This document shows positions 33,014 to 40,011 of a stretch of DNA of 64,000 nucleotides, one piece after another. Within the stretch, counting starts at the first letter, position 1; each line of letters begins with the position of its first letter. A program made the translations under genes and the position numbers. The notes beneath the pieces were generated by a model. That model had not been told where the DNA came from and did no database searches. It was given only the letters and a program-made list of their open reading frames with translations. Source of the stretch: DASQUK01 sp963717085 (GTDB lineage Bacteria; Actinomycetota; Acidimicrobiia; Acidimicrobiales; VFJN01); the NCBI GenBank assembly GCA_963717085.1, contig CAVQVM010000019.1, positions 248,001-312,000 of the forward strand. The letters run 5' to 3'.

Positions 33014-33022
33014 CGTGCCGCG

Positions 33023-33778
33023 ATGGAGCCCGACCGCTTCCTGGAGCTGCTCGAGCAGGATGGCGCCCGTCTCGCCTCGGTGGCCCGGCGCGGCGAGCCC
33101 GACAGCCCGATCCCGACGTGTCCCGGCTGGACCGTCGCCGATTGCGTCGCCCACGCGGCCGACGTGTACCAGCACAAGATCGCGTGCATGCGCCTGCAGC
33201 AACGGCCGGAGGAGTACCCAGGCGAGCCACCCGCGGGCGTCACCCTCGTCGACTGGTTCGACACGTCGTTGGCAGCCCTGCTGGCCGAGCTGCGACGCCG
33301 GGGGCCGGCCGCCCCGTCCTACACGTGGTGGCCGGCGGACCAGACCGTCGGGTTCTGGTACCGGCGCATGGCCCAGGAGACGGCGATTCACCGCCTGGAC
33401 GTCGAAGATGCGCGCGGCGAGCCGACATCCATCGATGCCGAGCTCGCGATCGACGGCATCGACGAGGTGCTCGACGCCTTCATGAGCGACGGCTGGGACA
33501 CGGTCACGCCGGAGGAGTGGGGCACGGTCGACCCGCACGGGGCCGAGGGCAAGACGGTCGCAGTGCACGCCGGCGGCCGGACCTGGCGCTCCACCCTCGG
33601 TCCCGATCGCATCGCCCTCGCCGGGCCCGGCGGCCCCTCGCATGCCTCGGTATCGGGCGAGCCGGAGGCGGTGCTGCTGTGGCTGTGGGGCCGGCGGCCC
33701 GACGCCGTCGTCGAGCTGGACGGTGAGCCCGCGGCGTTGACCGCGTTCCGGGACCGCCTGCGAATTGCCACGCAGTAG
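33023..33778 (+). CDS. TIGR03083-type (DinB/MDMPI fold) protein
   Basis: 251 residues. The N-terminal half matches the mycothiol-dependent maleylpyruvate isomerase-like four-helix bundle: SPIPTCPGWTVADCVAHAADVY near 37 and YRRMAQETAIHRLDVEDARGE near 120 (His residues likely bind metal). The C-terminal half is the small SCP2-like MDMPI_C domain ending LLWLWGRRPDAVVELDG. Members of this large actinobacterial family are thought to be mycothiol-dependent enzymes or transferases; the function of most is unknown. Whether it works with the LLM oxidoreductase cannot be told. Confidence 0.83.
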   Translation: MEPDRFLELLEQDGARLASVARRGEPDSPIPTCPGWTVADCVAHAADVYQHKIACMRLQQRPEEYPGEPPAGVTLVDWFDTSLAALLAELRRRGPAAPSYTWWPADQTVGFWYRRMAQETAIHRLDVEDARGEPTSIDAELAIDGIDEVLDAFMSDGWDTVTPEEWGTVDPHGAEGKTVAVHAGGRTWRSTLGPDRIALAGPGGPSHASVSGEPEAVLLWLWGRRPDAVVELDGEPAALTAFRDRLRIATQ

Positions 33779-33795
33779 GCAGGAAGGGACGAGCG

Positions 33796-34512
33796 ATGCG
33801 AATCGGGATACTGGCACCCATGCCGTCGGAGCTACGGCCGCTGGTGAAGAAGCTGGGATTGCGGCCGTCGCGGGCCCCGGTGGGAGCGAGGGTCCACGAG
33901 GGCCGGTCGGGTTCGGCGTCGGTGGTGGCGGCGACCACCGGGATGGGCACGGCCGGGGCGGCGGACGCGGCGCGGCGGATGCTCGATGCGGGCGGCGTCG
34001 ATCATGTGATGGTCGTCGGCATCGCCGGCGGCATCGACGACCGCCTCGCCATCGGGGACGTCATCAGGCCCGGCATCGTCATCGACGGGGCGTCCGGAGC
34101 GGAGTACCGGCCCCACCCGCTGGGCGAGCAGTCCGACCCGCCGGGCGAGGGCGCCCTGCACACGTCGAACGAGTTCATCGTCGATCCCGAGCGGGTGGCG
34201 GCGCTCCGTGCCCGAGGCGTGATCGCCATGGACATGGAGACGGCCGCGGTTGCCGCCGTGTGTGAGGAACGTGGCTGCCCGTGGTCGGTGGTCCGCTCCA
34301 TCAGCGACCGGTCCAGCGATGGCATGGCCGACGACGCCGTCTTCGAGCTCGCCCATCCCGACGGCTCGCCCAACTTTCGGGCCGTGGCGCGCTTCGTCGC
34401 CCGGCACCCCGGACGCATCCCCCAGCTTGTCCGGCTCGGCCGCGACGCGAGCGTCGCCACGAACGCCGCCGCCAGCGCCGCCGCCGAGGCCTGCCGCCAG
34501 CTCGCACGATGA
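33796..34512 (+). CDS. Nucleosidase / nucleoside phosphorylase family protein (MTA/SAH nucleosidase-like)
   Basis: 238 residues; ATG with AGGAAGGGA upstream. GILAPMPSELRPLVKKL at the start has the Glu seen in MTA/SAH nucleosidases, TTGMGTAGAADAARRML and VVGIAGGIDDRLAIGDVI follow, and the substrate loop is AMDMETAAVAAVCEERG (Glu binds ribose). The last motif SISDRSSDG has the catalytic Asp of the family. It would cleave 5'-methylthioadenosine, S-adenosylhomocysteine or a related nucleoside. It differs enough from MtnN that another nucleoside, such as futalosine, is possible. Its stop overlaps the ATG of the next gene (ATGA). Confidence 0.82.
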   Translation: MRIGILAPMPSELRPLVKKLGLRPSRAPVGARVHEGRSGSASVVAATTGMGTAGAADAARRMLDAGGVDHVMVVGIAGGIDDRLAIGDVIRPGIVIDGASGAEYRPHPLGEQSDPPGEGALHTSNEFIVDPERVAALRARGVIAMDMETAAVAAVCEERGCPWSVVRSISDRSSDGMADDAVFELAHPDGSPNFRAVARFVARHPGRIPQLVRLGRDASVATNAAASAAAEACRQLAR

Positions 34513-35708
34513 CGGCCGACCCGGGCGAGATCCCCGCGTCGGTCATCCCCGACATCCCCTACGTGCGCAGGCGCGGCGGGGAGCAGCGCGCGACCTACTT
34601 CGAGCTGTTCTTCGACCTCGTCTACGTCTTCGCCATCACCCAGCTCTCGCACTACCTGTTGGCGCACCTCACGTGGGCGGGAGCGGCCCAGGCTGCGTTC
34701 CTGCTGTGCGCCGTCTACTGGGCGTGGAACTACACGACCTGGATGACCAACTGGTTCGACCCCGAGGTGGCGGTGGTCCGACTGGCGCTGGTGATCGTGA
34801 TGCTGGCGAGCCTGCTCATGGCCGTCGCCATCCCCGAGAGCTTCGGCGACCACGGGTTGCTGTTCGCCGCCAGCTATTGCGCCCTGCAGGTCGGCCGGAA
34901 CGCGTTCGTCGTCGGCGTCACCCCGCCGGGGGCGTTCCACCGCAACTTCCAGCAGATCCTCGGCTGGAGCCTCCTGTCGGTCCCGTTGTGGATCGGCGGT
35001 GCCCTGGTGCACGGCAATGCCCGCTGGGGGCTGTGGCTCGGGGCGTTCGGACTGGACCTGGCGGCACCGCTGGCCCGGTTCTGGCTACCGAGGTTCGGCG
35101 GCGGCACCCCGATGATCGAGTGGGCGATCGACGCCGGCCACTTCGCCGAGCGGTTCCAGCTGTTCGTGATCATCGTCCTCGGGGAGAGCATCGTGCTCAC
35201 GGGTGCCACCGCCACCGACGTGGGATTGGAGGCGTCCGTCGTGGTCGCCCTGGGCTTCGCCTTCCTCTCGACGGTGGCGCTGTGGTGGCTCTACTTCGGG
35301 CAGGTGGCGACCGCGGCGGTACGGGGCATGGCCGCCGCCGAGGTGCCGGGGCAGGTCGGCCGCGACGCGTACACCTATCTCCACCTGCCGATCGTCGCCG
35401 GGATCCTGCTCGCCGCCGTGGGCGACGAGCTCGTGATCGCCCATCCCGGCGAGGAGCTCGGCACCGCGGGCGCCCTGGTCACCCTCGGGGGACCGGCGCT
35501 GTACCTGCTCGGCGTCCTCGCCTTCAGCGCACGCATCGGTCGCCACCAGCCGTGGACCCGTACGGCTGCGGCGGCGCTGCTGCTCGCAGCCGTGCCGCTG
35601 GCCGCCGACGCGCCGGGGTTGCTGGTGACGGGACTGGTCACCGCCCTGCTGATCGCGCTCGTCGTCGGCGACCGCGTGGGCGTGGGGCACCCGAGCACCG
35701 GCGAGTGA
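34509..35708 (+). CDS. Low temperature requirement A (LtrA) family membrane protein
   Basis: 399 residues with about ten membrane segments. The family mark RRRGGEQRATYFELFFDLVYVFAITQLSHYL lies at 20-50; AERFQLFVIIVLGESIVLTG near 220 and STVALWWLYFG near 257 are also typical. LtrA was first named for a Listeria gene; the biochemical role is unknown. The start overlaps the stop of the nucleosidase gene (ATGA). The structured element A copy 2 begins nine nt after its stop. Confidence 0.88.
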   Translation: MTADPGEIPASVIPDIPYVRRRGGEQRATYFELFFDLVYVFAITQLSHYLLAHLTWAGAAQAAFLLCAVYWAWNYTTWMTNWFDPEVAVVRLALVIVMLASLLMAVAIPESFGDHGLLFAASYCALQVGRNAFVVGVTPPGAFHRNFQQILGWSLLSVPLWIGGALVHGNARWGLWLGAFGLDLAAPLARFWLPRFGGGTPMIEWAIDAGHFAERFQLFVIIVLGESIVLTGATATDVGLEASVVVALGFAFLSTVALWWLYFGQVATAAVRGMAAAEVPGQVGRDAYTYLHLPIVAGILLAAVGDELVIAHPGEELGTAGALVTLGGPALYLLGVLAFSARIGRHQPWTRTAAAALLLAAVPLAADAPGLLVTGLVTALLIALVVGDRVGVGHPSTGE

Positions 35709-35716
35709 AAGGCCCA

Positions 35717-35834
35717 GCGAATAGGGCGCTCCGAAGGGCACCCCCGCGTGGGAATTTGTTCCGGGCCGCAGCTCAACAGCTGGGCCTCCCAGCAGCACTG
35801 ACCACCGCAAGCCAACCAGACGGTGCCTATCCGT
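35717..35834 (+). repeat. Structured intergenic element, family A copy 2
   Basis: Homologous to 32799-32915 in the same orientation. Closing stem ATAGG/CCTAT; central hairpin GGGCC-G-CAGCT / CAAC / AGCTG-GGCC is longer than in copy 1. It lies between the convergent ltrA-like and padR-like genes. Confidence 0.8.
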
Positions 35835-35861
35835 TGAATGCTCTGGGGCGCCCGGCGCCGA

Positions 35862-36380
35862 TCAGGTCCTCGGCTTGCTGAGTGCGTCGAGGTAGGCGGC
35901 GACGGCGGCCGCTGAGTGGTGGCGCCACATGGCGACGTGGTCGGTTCTCGGCGGCTCGATGGCCCGCTGGTCGAGGAGGTCGGCGAAGGCCCCCCGCTGG
36001 GCCTCGATGAGGTCGTCCGTCTGGAGCCCGAGGTGTTCGGTGATGACGAGCTTGAGCAGGAAGGCGTTGCGGACGTCGCGGATGTGCTTGACGGGCGTGA
36101 CGAGCCAGCTGCGCAGGACTGCGCGCCCTCGGGCTGTGGCGCCATAGACGGTGCGGGGTGGTCCGGCGGTGCTGGGCTCGGTGCGGCGGGGCTCGGCGAG
36201 GCCCAGCGCTTCGAGCCGCTCGAGGGCGCGGTAGACGAGCTGGCGGGTCAGGTGCCAGACGCCGCCGATGGGGGTGCCGGCCTGGAGCGCCGCGGCGATG
36301 TCGTAGCCGTGGCGGGGCCCGTCGACGAGCACGCCCAGGACGGCCCACTCGTTGAGCGAGAGGGTCGGGCGCCGTTCCAC
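35862..36380 (-). CDS. PadR-family transcriptional regulator
   Basis: 172 residues from GTG 36380. Winged helix: LSLNEWAVLGVLVDGPRHGYDIAAAL, TRQLVYRALERLEALGLAE and RTVYGATARGRAVLRSWL, then a helical dimerisation end (DVRNAFLLKLVITEHLG). PadR proteins repress detoxification or export genes in response to phenolics or drugs. A perfect palindrome CCGTTG-CC-CAACGG lies 19 nt upstream and may be its own operator. The divergent neighbour is the molybdate operon, which it might also control. Confidence 0.85.
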   Translation of the reverse strand: MERRPTLSLNEWAVLGVLVDGPRHGYDIAAALQAGTPIGGVWHLTRQLVYRALERLEALGLAEPRRTEPSTAGPPRTVYGATARGRAVLRSWLVTPVKHIRDVRNAFLLKLVITEHLGLQTDDLIEAQRGAFADLLDQRAIEPPRTDHVAMWRHHSAAAVAAYLDALSKPRT

Positions 36381-36398
36381 GCCCCGAGATTGCCACGG

Positions 36399-36412
36399 CC
36401 GTTGCCCAACGG
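36399..36412. promoter_or_regulatory. Palindrome CCGTTG-CC-CAACGG, candidate PadR operator
   Basis: Perfect six-base arms in the divergent region between padR and the modA leader. Confidence 0.5.
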
Positions 36413-36457
36413 TCGCAACTGCTAGGTTCACTGCGACTAAGGGAGGCGTGGGCGCGG

Positions 36458-36640
36458 ATGCACGGTGTCGCGGCAGCGGTGGGTACCTGGCTCGATGCCG
36501 GCGAGGACCCGGTCGTCGTGCGCGTTCCGCTCGCGGAGGGCATCGGCGGGGCAACGGGCGGCCGCCCCTGTCGCTGCAGGCGACATCCGGACCGATCCAC
36601 CGATGACATCCGCCCTGTTCACCTCACATCTGGAGGAACC
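36458..36640 (+). other. Leader of modA with a possible XdhC-like ORF fragment
   Basis: ATG 36458 with GGGAGG upstream opens a frame whose first 30 residues (HGVAAAVGTWLDAGEDPVVV, then RVPLAEGIGG) resemble the start of XdhC-type molybdoenzyme maturation proteins, then lose any likeness; the frame runs to 36718 inside modA. It may be a decayed xdhC start, a leader peptide, or chance. The stretch also holds direct GGAGG before modA's GTG. No Moco riboswitch was recognised. Confidence 0.35.
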
Positions 36641-36641
36641 G

Positions 36642-37442
36642 GTGAAGCTCCGTGTGCTGCGGCTTCTCGCAGTCGTCAGCGTGCCCGCATTGGTGTTTGC
36701 CGCCTGTGGAGACGATGACGACGACGATGCCGGCTCGACGACGACGGAGGCACCGGCCGGGCAATCGGCCGAGGGCGACATCACGGTGTTCGCAGCCGCC
36801 TCGCTGACCGACGCGTTCACGGAGCTGGGGACCACCTTCGAGTCGGAGAACCCCGACGCCTCCGTCGAGTTCAACTTCGGGGCGTCGTCGGCCCTCCGCG
36901 AGCAGATCCTGGCCGGCGCACCGGCCGACGTCTTCGCCTCGGCGAACACCTCGAACATGGACCAGGTCGTCGACGGTGGTGCCGCGAGTGATCCCGAGGA
37001 CTTCGGGACCAACCTGCTCGAGATCGCGGTGCCGGCCGGCAACGAGGGCGGGGTGACCGGGCTGGACGACTTCGCCAACCCCGACCTGCTCATCGGGCTA
37101 TGCGCGGAAGAGGTGCCATGCGGCGAGTTCGGTCGCGAGGCGCTGGCCAATGCCGGGGTCACCCCCTCGATCGACACCAACGAACCCGACGTGCGGTCGT
37201 TGCTCACCAAGGTCGAGGCCGGTGACCTCGACGCCGGGATCGTCTATGTCACCGACGTCATGGCCGCGGGGGACACCGTCGACGGCGTCGACATCCCGGC
37301 CGACGAGAACGTCATCGCCACGTACCCGATCGCCGCGCTCACCGACGCCGCCAACCCCGACACCGCCGATGCCTTCGTTGCGTTCGTGCTCTCCGACGAG
37401 GGGCAGGACATCCTTCAGTCGTACGGCTTCGACGCCCCGTGA
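36642..37442 (+). CDS. modA: Molybdate ABC transporter, substrate-binding lipoprotein
   Basis: 266 residues from GTG with GGAGG six nt upstream; longer frames upstream are leader sequence. Lipoprotein signal ending VFAACGDDDD. The mature part has the ModA pattern: ITVFAAASLTDAFTELGTTF, VEFNFGASSALREQILAGAPADVFASAN, VPCGEFGREALANAGV and AGIVYVTDV. The Ser, Ser and Tyr residues that hold the oxyanion are in the expected segments. It captures molybdate or tungstate outside the cell for ModB and ModC. Its stop overlaps the start of modB. Confidence 0.92.
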   Translation: MKLRVLRLLAVVSVPALVFAACGDDDDDDAGSTTTEAPAGQSAEGDITVFAAASLTDAFTELGTTFESENPDASVEFNFGASSALREQILAGAPADVFASANTSNMDQVVDGGAASDPEDFGTNLLEIAVPAGNEGGVTGLDDFANPDLLIGLCAEEVPCGEFGREALANAGVTPSIDTNEPDVRSLLTKVEAGDLDAGIVYVTDVMAAGDTVDGVDIPADENVIATYPIAALTDAANPDTADAFVAFVLSDEGQDILQSYGFDAP

Positions 37443-38251
37443 CGCCTCGGCGGGCGGGCGCGAGGAGGGCGAGGCAGCAGCGCACCCCGTGGCTGATCCT
37501 CCCTCTCGCGGCCGTCGCCGTGGCCTTCGTCGCCGTGCCGTTCGTGGCGCTGCTGCAGCGGGCGCCATGGTCGGATCTCGGTGGCCTGCTCGGTCGATCG
37601 ATCGTCATCGACGCCCTGCGGCTCAGCATCACCAGCGCGCTTGCGGCCACCGGGCTCGCGCTGCTGCTCGGGATTCCGCTCGCCTGGGTGCTCGCCCGCA
37701 CCCGGTTCCCCGGGCGGTCGGTGGCGCGGGCGCTGGTCACGCTGCCGATGGTGCTGCCCCCGGTGGTGGGCGGCGCCGCGCTCCTCTTCGCGTTCGGGCG
37801 GCGCGGCCTGCTCGGCGGCCCCGTGTACGACGCGACCGGGTTCCTGCTGCCCTTCTCCATCTGGGGGGTCGTCGCCGCCAACACGTTCGTCGCCATGCCG
37901 TTTCTGGTGCTCACCGTGGAAGCCGGGCTCCGCGCCGCCGATCCCCGCTACGAGGACGCCGCCGCCACCCTGGGCGCCAGCCGGTCGATGATCTTCCGGC
38001 GCATCACCCTGCCCCACGCCGGCCCGTCCATCATCGCCGGCGCCGTGCTCTGCTGGGCCCGGGCCCTGGGCGAGTTCGGCGCTACGGTCACCTTCGCCGG
38101 CAACCTCCAGGGCCGGACGCAGACCATGCCCCTTGCCGTGTTCCTTGCCCTCGAATCCGACCGCGACGCTGCCATCGCCCTGTCGCTGGTGCTCATCGCC
38201 GTATCCCTGGCCGTCATCCTCCCACTCCGCGACCGGTGGCTGACCGTCTGA
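37439..38251 (+). CDS. modB: Molybdate ABC transporter, permease
   Basis: 270 residues from GTG overlapping the modA stop (GTGA). Five to six membrane segments, starting with LILPLAAVAVAFVAVPFVALL. The cytoplasmic coupling loop EDAAATLGASRSMIFRRITLP (near 175) is the EAA motif of binding-protein-dependent permeases, and WARALGEFGATVTFAGN near 205 is typical of ModB. Forms a homodimer in the membrane with ModC. Confidence 0.92.
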   Translation: MTPRRAGARRARQQRTPWLILPLAAVAVAFVAVPFVALLQRAPWSDLGGLLGRSIVIDALRLSITSALAATGLALLLGIPLAWVLARTRFPGRSVARALVTLPMVLPPVVGGAALLFAFGRRGLLGGPVYDATGFLLPFSIWGVVAANTFVAMPFLVLTVEAGLRAADPRYEDAAATLGASRSMIFRRITLPHAGPSIIAGAVLCWARALGEFGATVTFAGNLQGRTQTMPLAVFLALESDRDAAIALSLVLIAVSLAVILPLRDRWLTV

Positions 38252-38260
38252 CCGTCTGAC

Positions 38261-39316
38261 GTGCTCCACGCGGCCATCGGGGTGCAGCTCGGCGACTTCC
38301 AGCTCGACATCGCCCTCGACGTCGGCGACGGCGAGGTCGTCGCGCTGCTGGGACCCAACGGCGCCGGCAAGACCACCGCGTTGCGCGTCATCGCCGGCCT
38401 CCAACCGCTCGACGACGGCCGCATCGAGCTCGACGGCACCGTCCTGGACGACCCCGCCGCCGACGTGTTCGTCCCCACCGCCGAACGCCCCATCGGCGTC
38501 GTGTTCCAGGACTACCTGCTCTTCCCCCGGCTCAGTGCGCTGGACAACATCGCCTTCGGGCTCCGCGCCCGGGGCCACGACAAGGCCAGCGCCCGCCGCC
38601 GGGCACGTGAGTGGCTCGAGCGGTTCGCCCTCTCGGAGCAGGCCCACGCCAAGCCCCGCACTCTGTCCGGTGGCCAGGCCCAGCGTGTCGCCCTCGCCCG
38701 CGCCCTCGCCACGGACCCCCGCCTCCTGCTCCTCGACGAGCCCCTTGCCGCCCTCGACGCCGGCACCCGCGTCCAGGTCCGCGCCGAGCTCCGCCGCCAC
38801 CTCGCCACGTTCCATGGCGCCCGGCTCCTCATCACCCATGACCCCATGGACGCGCTCGTCCTCGCCGACCGCCTGGTCATCGTCGAGCAGGGGCACGTGA
38901 CCCAGACCGGCGTCCCCGCGGACGTCACCGCCCGACCCGCGTCGCGCTACGTCGCCCAGCTCGTCGGCATCAACCTGCTCCACGGCACCGCCACCGGCGA
39001 GCACACCGTGCGTCTCGACACGGGCGCCGAGCTCACCGTTGCGGACCCACTCCCGGGCGCCGACGTCGCCCTCGCCATCCGCCCCCAGGCCATCGCGCTC
39101 CACGGCCACCGGCCTGATGGCAGCCCCCGCAACACCTGGGCCGCCACCGTCACCGACCTCGAGGCCAACCACGACCGGGTACGCGTCACCCTCGGCGGCC
39201 CCGTCGCTGCCACGGCGGAGGTGACACCGGCCTCCGTCGCCGAGCTCGGCCTCACCCCGGGAACGAGTGTCTGGGCCACGGTCAAGGCCGTCGACCTCAC
39301 CGCCTACCAACGCTGA
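38261..39316 (+). CDS. modC: Molybdate ABC transporter, ATP-binding protein
   Basis: 351 residues from GTG 38261. Walker A GPNGAGKT near 31, Q-loop VFQDYLLFPRLSALDN near 85, ABC signature LSGGQAQRVALARAL near 130, Walker B LLLLDEPLAALD and the switch His in LLITHDPMDAL. The C-terminal 70 residues form a Mop/TOBE domain that binds molybdate and feeds back on transport. The start follows modB by nine nt. Confidence 0.92.
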   Translation: MLHAAIGVQLGDFQLDIALDVGDGEVVALLGPNGAGKTTALRVIAGLQPLDDGRIELDGTVLDDPAADVFVPTAERPIGVVFQDYLLFPRLSALDNIAFGLRARGHDKASARRRAREWLERFALSEQAHAKPRTLSGGQAQRVALARALATDPRLLLLDEPLAALDAGTRVQVRAELRRHLATFHGARLLITHDPMDALVLADRLVIVEQGHVTQTGVPADVTARPASRYVAQLVGINLLHGTATGEHTVRLDTGAELTVADPLPGADVALAIRPQAIALHGHRPDGSPRNTWAATVTDLEANHDRVRVTLGGPVAATAEVTPASVAELGLTPGTSVWATVKAVDLTAYQR

Positions 39317-39379
39317 ATCCACCGTCCGGGCCAGGCCGGGCAGCTACCCCCCAACCGACGCAGGACCGGAGGTCCGTCC

Positions 39380-39592
39380 ATGCAGATCAGCGCCCGGAAC
39401 CAACTCTCGGGAACGGTGGCGGAGATCGTCCACGGTGCCGTCACCACCACCGTCAAGATCCGCCTCGGCGGCGACGACACCATCACCGCCTCCATCACTC
39501 GCGAAGCGGCCGAGGAGCTCGCGCTCGCCGAGGGAACCGCCGTCACCGCGGTCATCAAGGCCAGCGACGTCCTGGTCGCCACCGACGCCTGA
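39380..39592 (+). CDS. mop: Molybdopterin-binding-type Mop protein (molbindin)
   Basis: 70 residues: a single Mop domain (QISARNQLSGTVAEIVHGAV, then TTTVKIRLGGDDTITASITREAAEELALAEGTAVTAVIKA). ATG with GGAGG ten nt upstream, 63 nt after modC. Such proteins form hexamers that store molybdate or tungstate in the cytoplasm. Likely in the same unit as modABC. A terminator hairpin follows. Confidence 0.9.
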   Translation: MQISARNQLSGTVAEIVHGAVTTTVKIRLGGDDTITASITREAAEELALAEGTAVTAVIKASDVLVATDA

Positions 39593-39610
39593 CCACGTCG
39601 CCCGCAGGAG

Positions 39611-39644
39611 ACGCCTGCTCCCCCGCCTGGGAGCGCGGAGGCGT
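39611..39644. terminator. Terminator hairpin after mop
   Basis: ACGCCT-CTCCC ... GGGAG-AGGCGT in two stacked stems with a 6-nt loop, between convergent mop and the cupin-like fragment. Confidence 0.6.
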
Positions 39645-39655
39645 TGCCCCGGCCG

Positions 39656-39877
39656 TCACTCCCGCGGGGCGAGCATGCCGGGGTGGCGGTGCTCGCCGAC
39701 GACGCGCGCCCCAACCAGCGCGGTGAGCTCGGCGACGGCGCGTCCCTGGGGGTCCCCATGGGGAAGTTCGAGGATCATGGCGTGCTCACCGGTGACGGGG
39801 TTCACCCAGACCTCGCCGATCCGAATCGGCGTGAGATCGGGGGGAGCGTTGGGGTCCGGGTGCGACATGTCGACCAC
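39656..39877 (-). CDS. Short protein like the N-terminus of a cupin protein, possibly truncated
   Basis: 73 residues: DLTPIRIGEVWVNPVTGEHA, then MILELPHGDPQGRAVAELTALVGARVVGEHRHPGML and stop. The pattern from VNPVTGE to GEHRHP is the lead-in to a cupin barrel, where the His pair would start the metal site, but the protein ends right there. It may be a decayed cupin gene or a true small protein. It is convergent with mop and lies downstream of no obvious operon; function unknown. Confidence 0.55.
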   Translation of the reverse strand: MVDMSHPDPNAPPDLTPIRIGEVWVNPVTGEHAMILELPHGDPQGRAVAELTALVGARVVGEHRHPGMLAPRE

Positions 39878-39967
39878 CTCACCCAGGTCGGTTACGTCCT
39901 CAGGCTAGGGCCGCGGTCGCCACCGACGCCTGACCCGGCCCCACCGCCACCGGTGGGGCAATGCCGC

Positions 39968-40007
39968 CGGTGGGGCAATGGTCCCGCCGCGGACCACCGC
40001 CCCACCG
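39968..40007 (-). terminator. Terminator hairpin after the MMPL gene
   Basis: CGGTGGGGC and GGTCC pair with GGACC and GCCCCACCG around a CGCCGC loop. Starts five nt after the MMPL stop on the minus strand. The left arm repeats a CCGGTGGGGCAATG unit found just beside it (39949). Confidence 0.7.
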
Positions 40008-40011
40008 AGGA

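Noticed and set aside
32799..35834. Family A elements as insertion-sequence ends or a composite transposon
   Set aside because: They are in direct orientation, lack a transposase between them, and show conserved internal loops rather than simple terminal repeats.
36417..36641. Molybdenum cofactor riboswitch before modA
   Set aside because: I could not find the conserved Moco riboswitch core; the leader is better described as an ORF fragment plus ribosome binding site.
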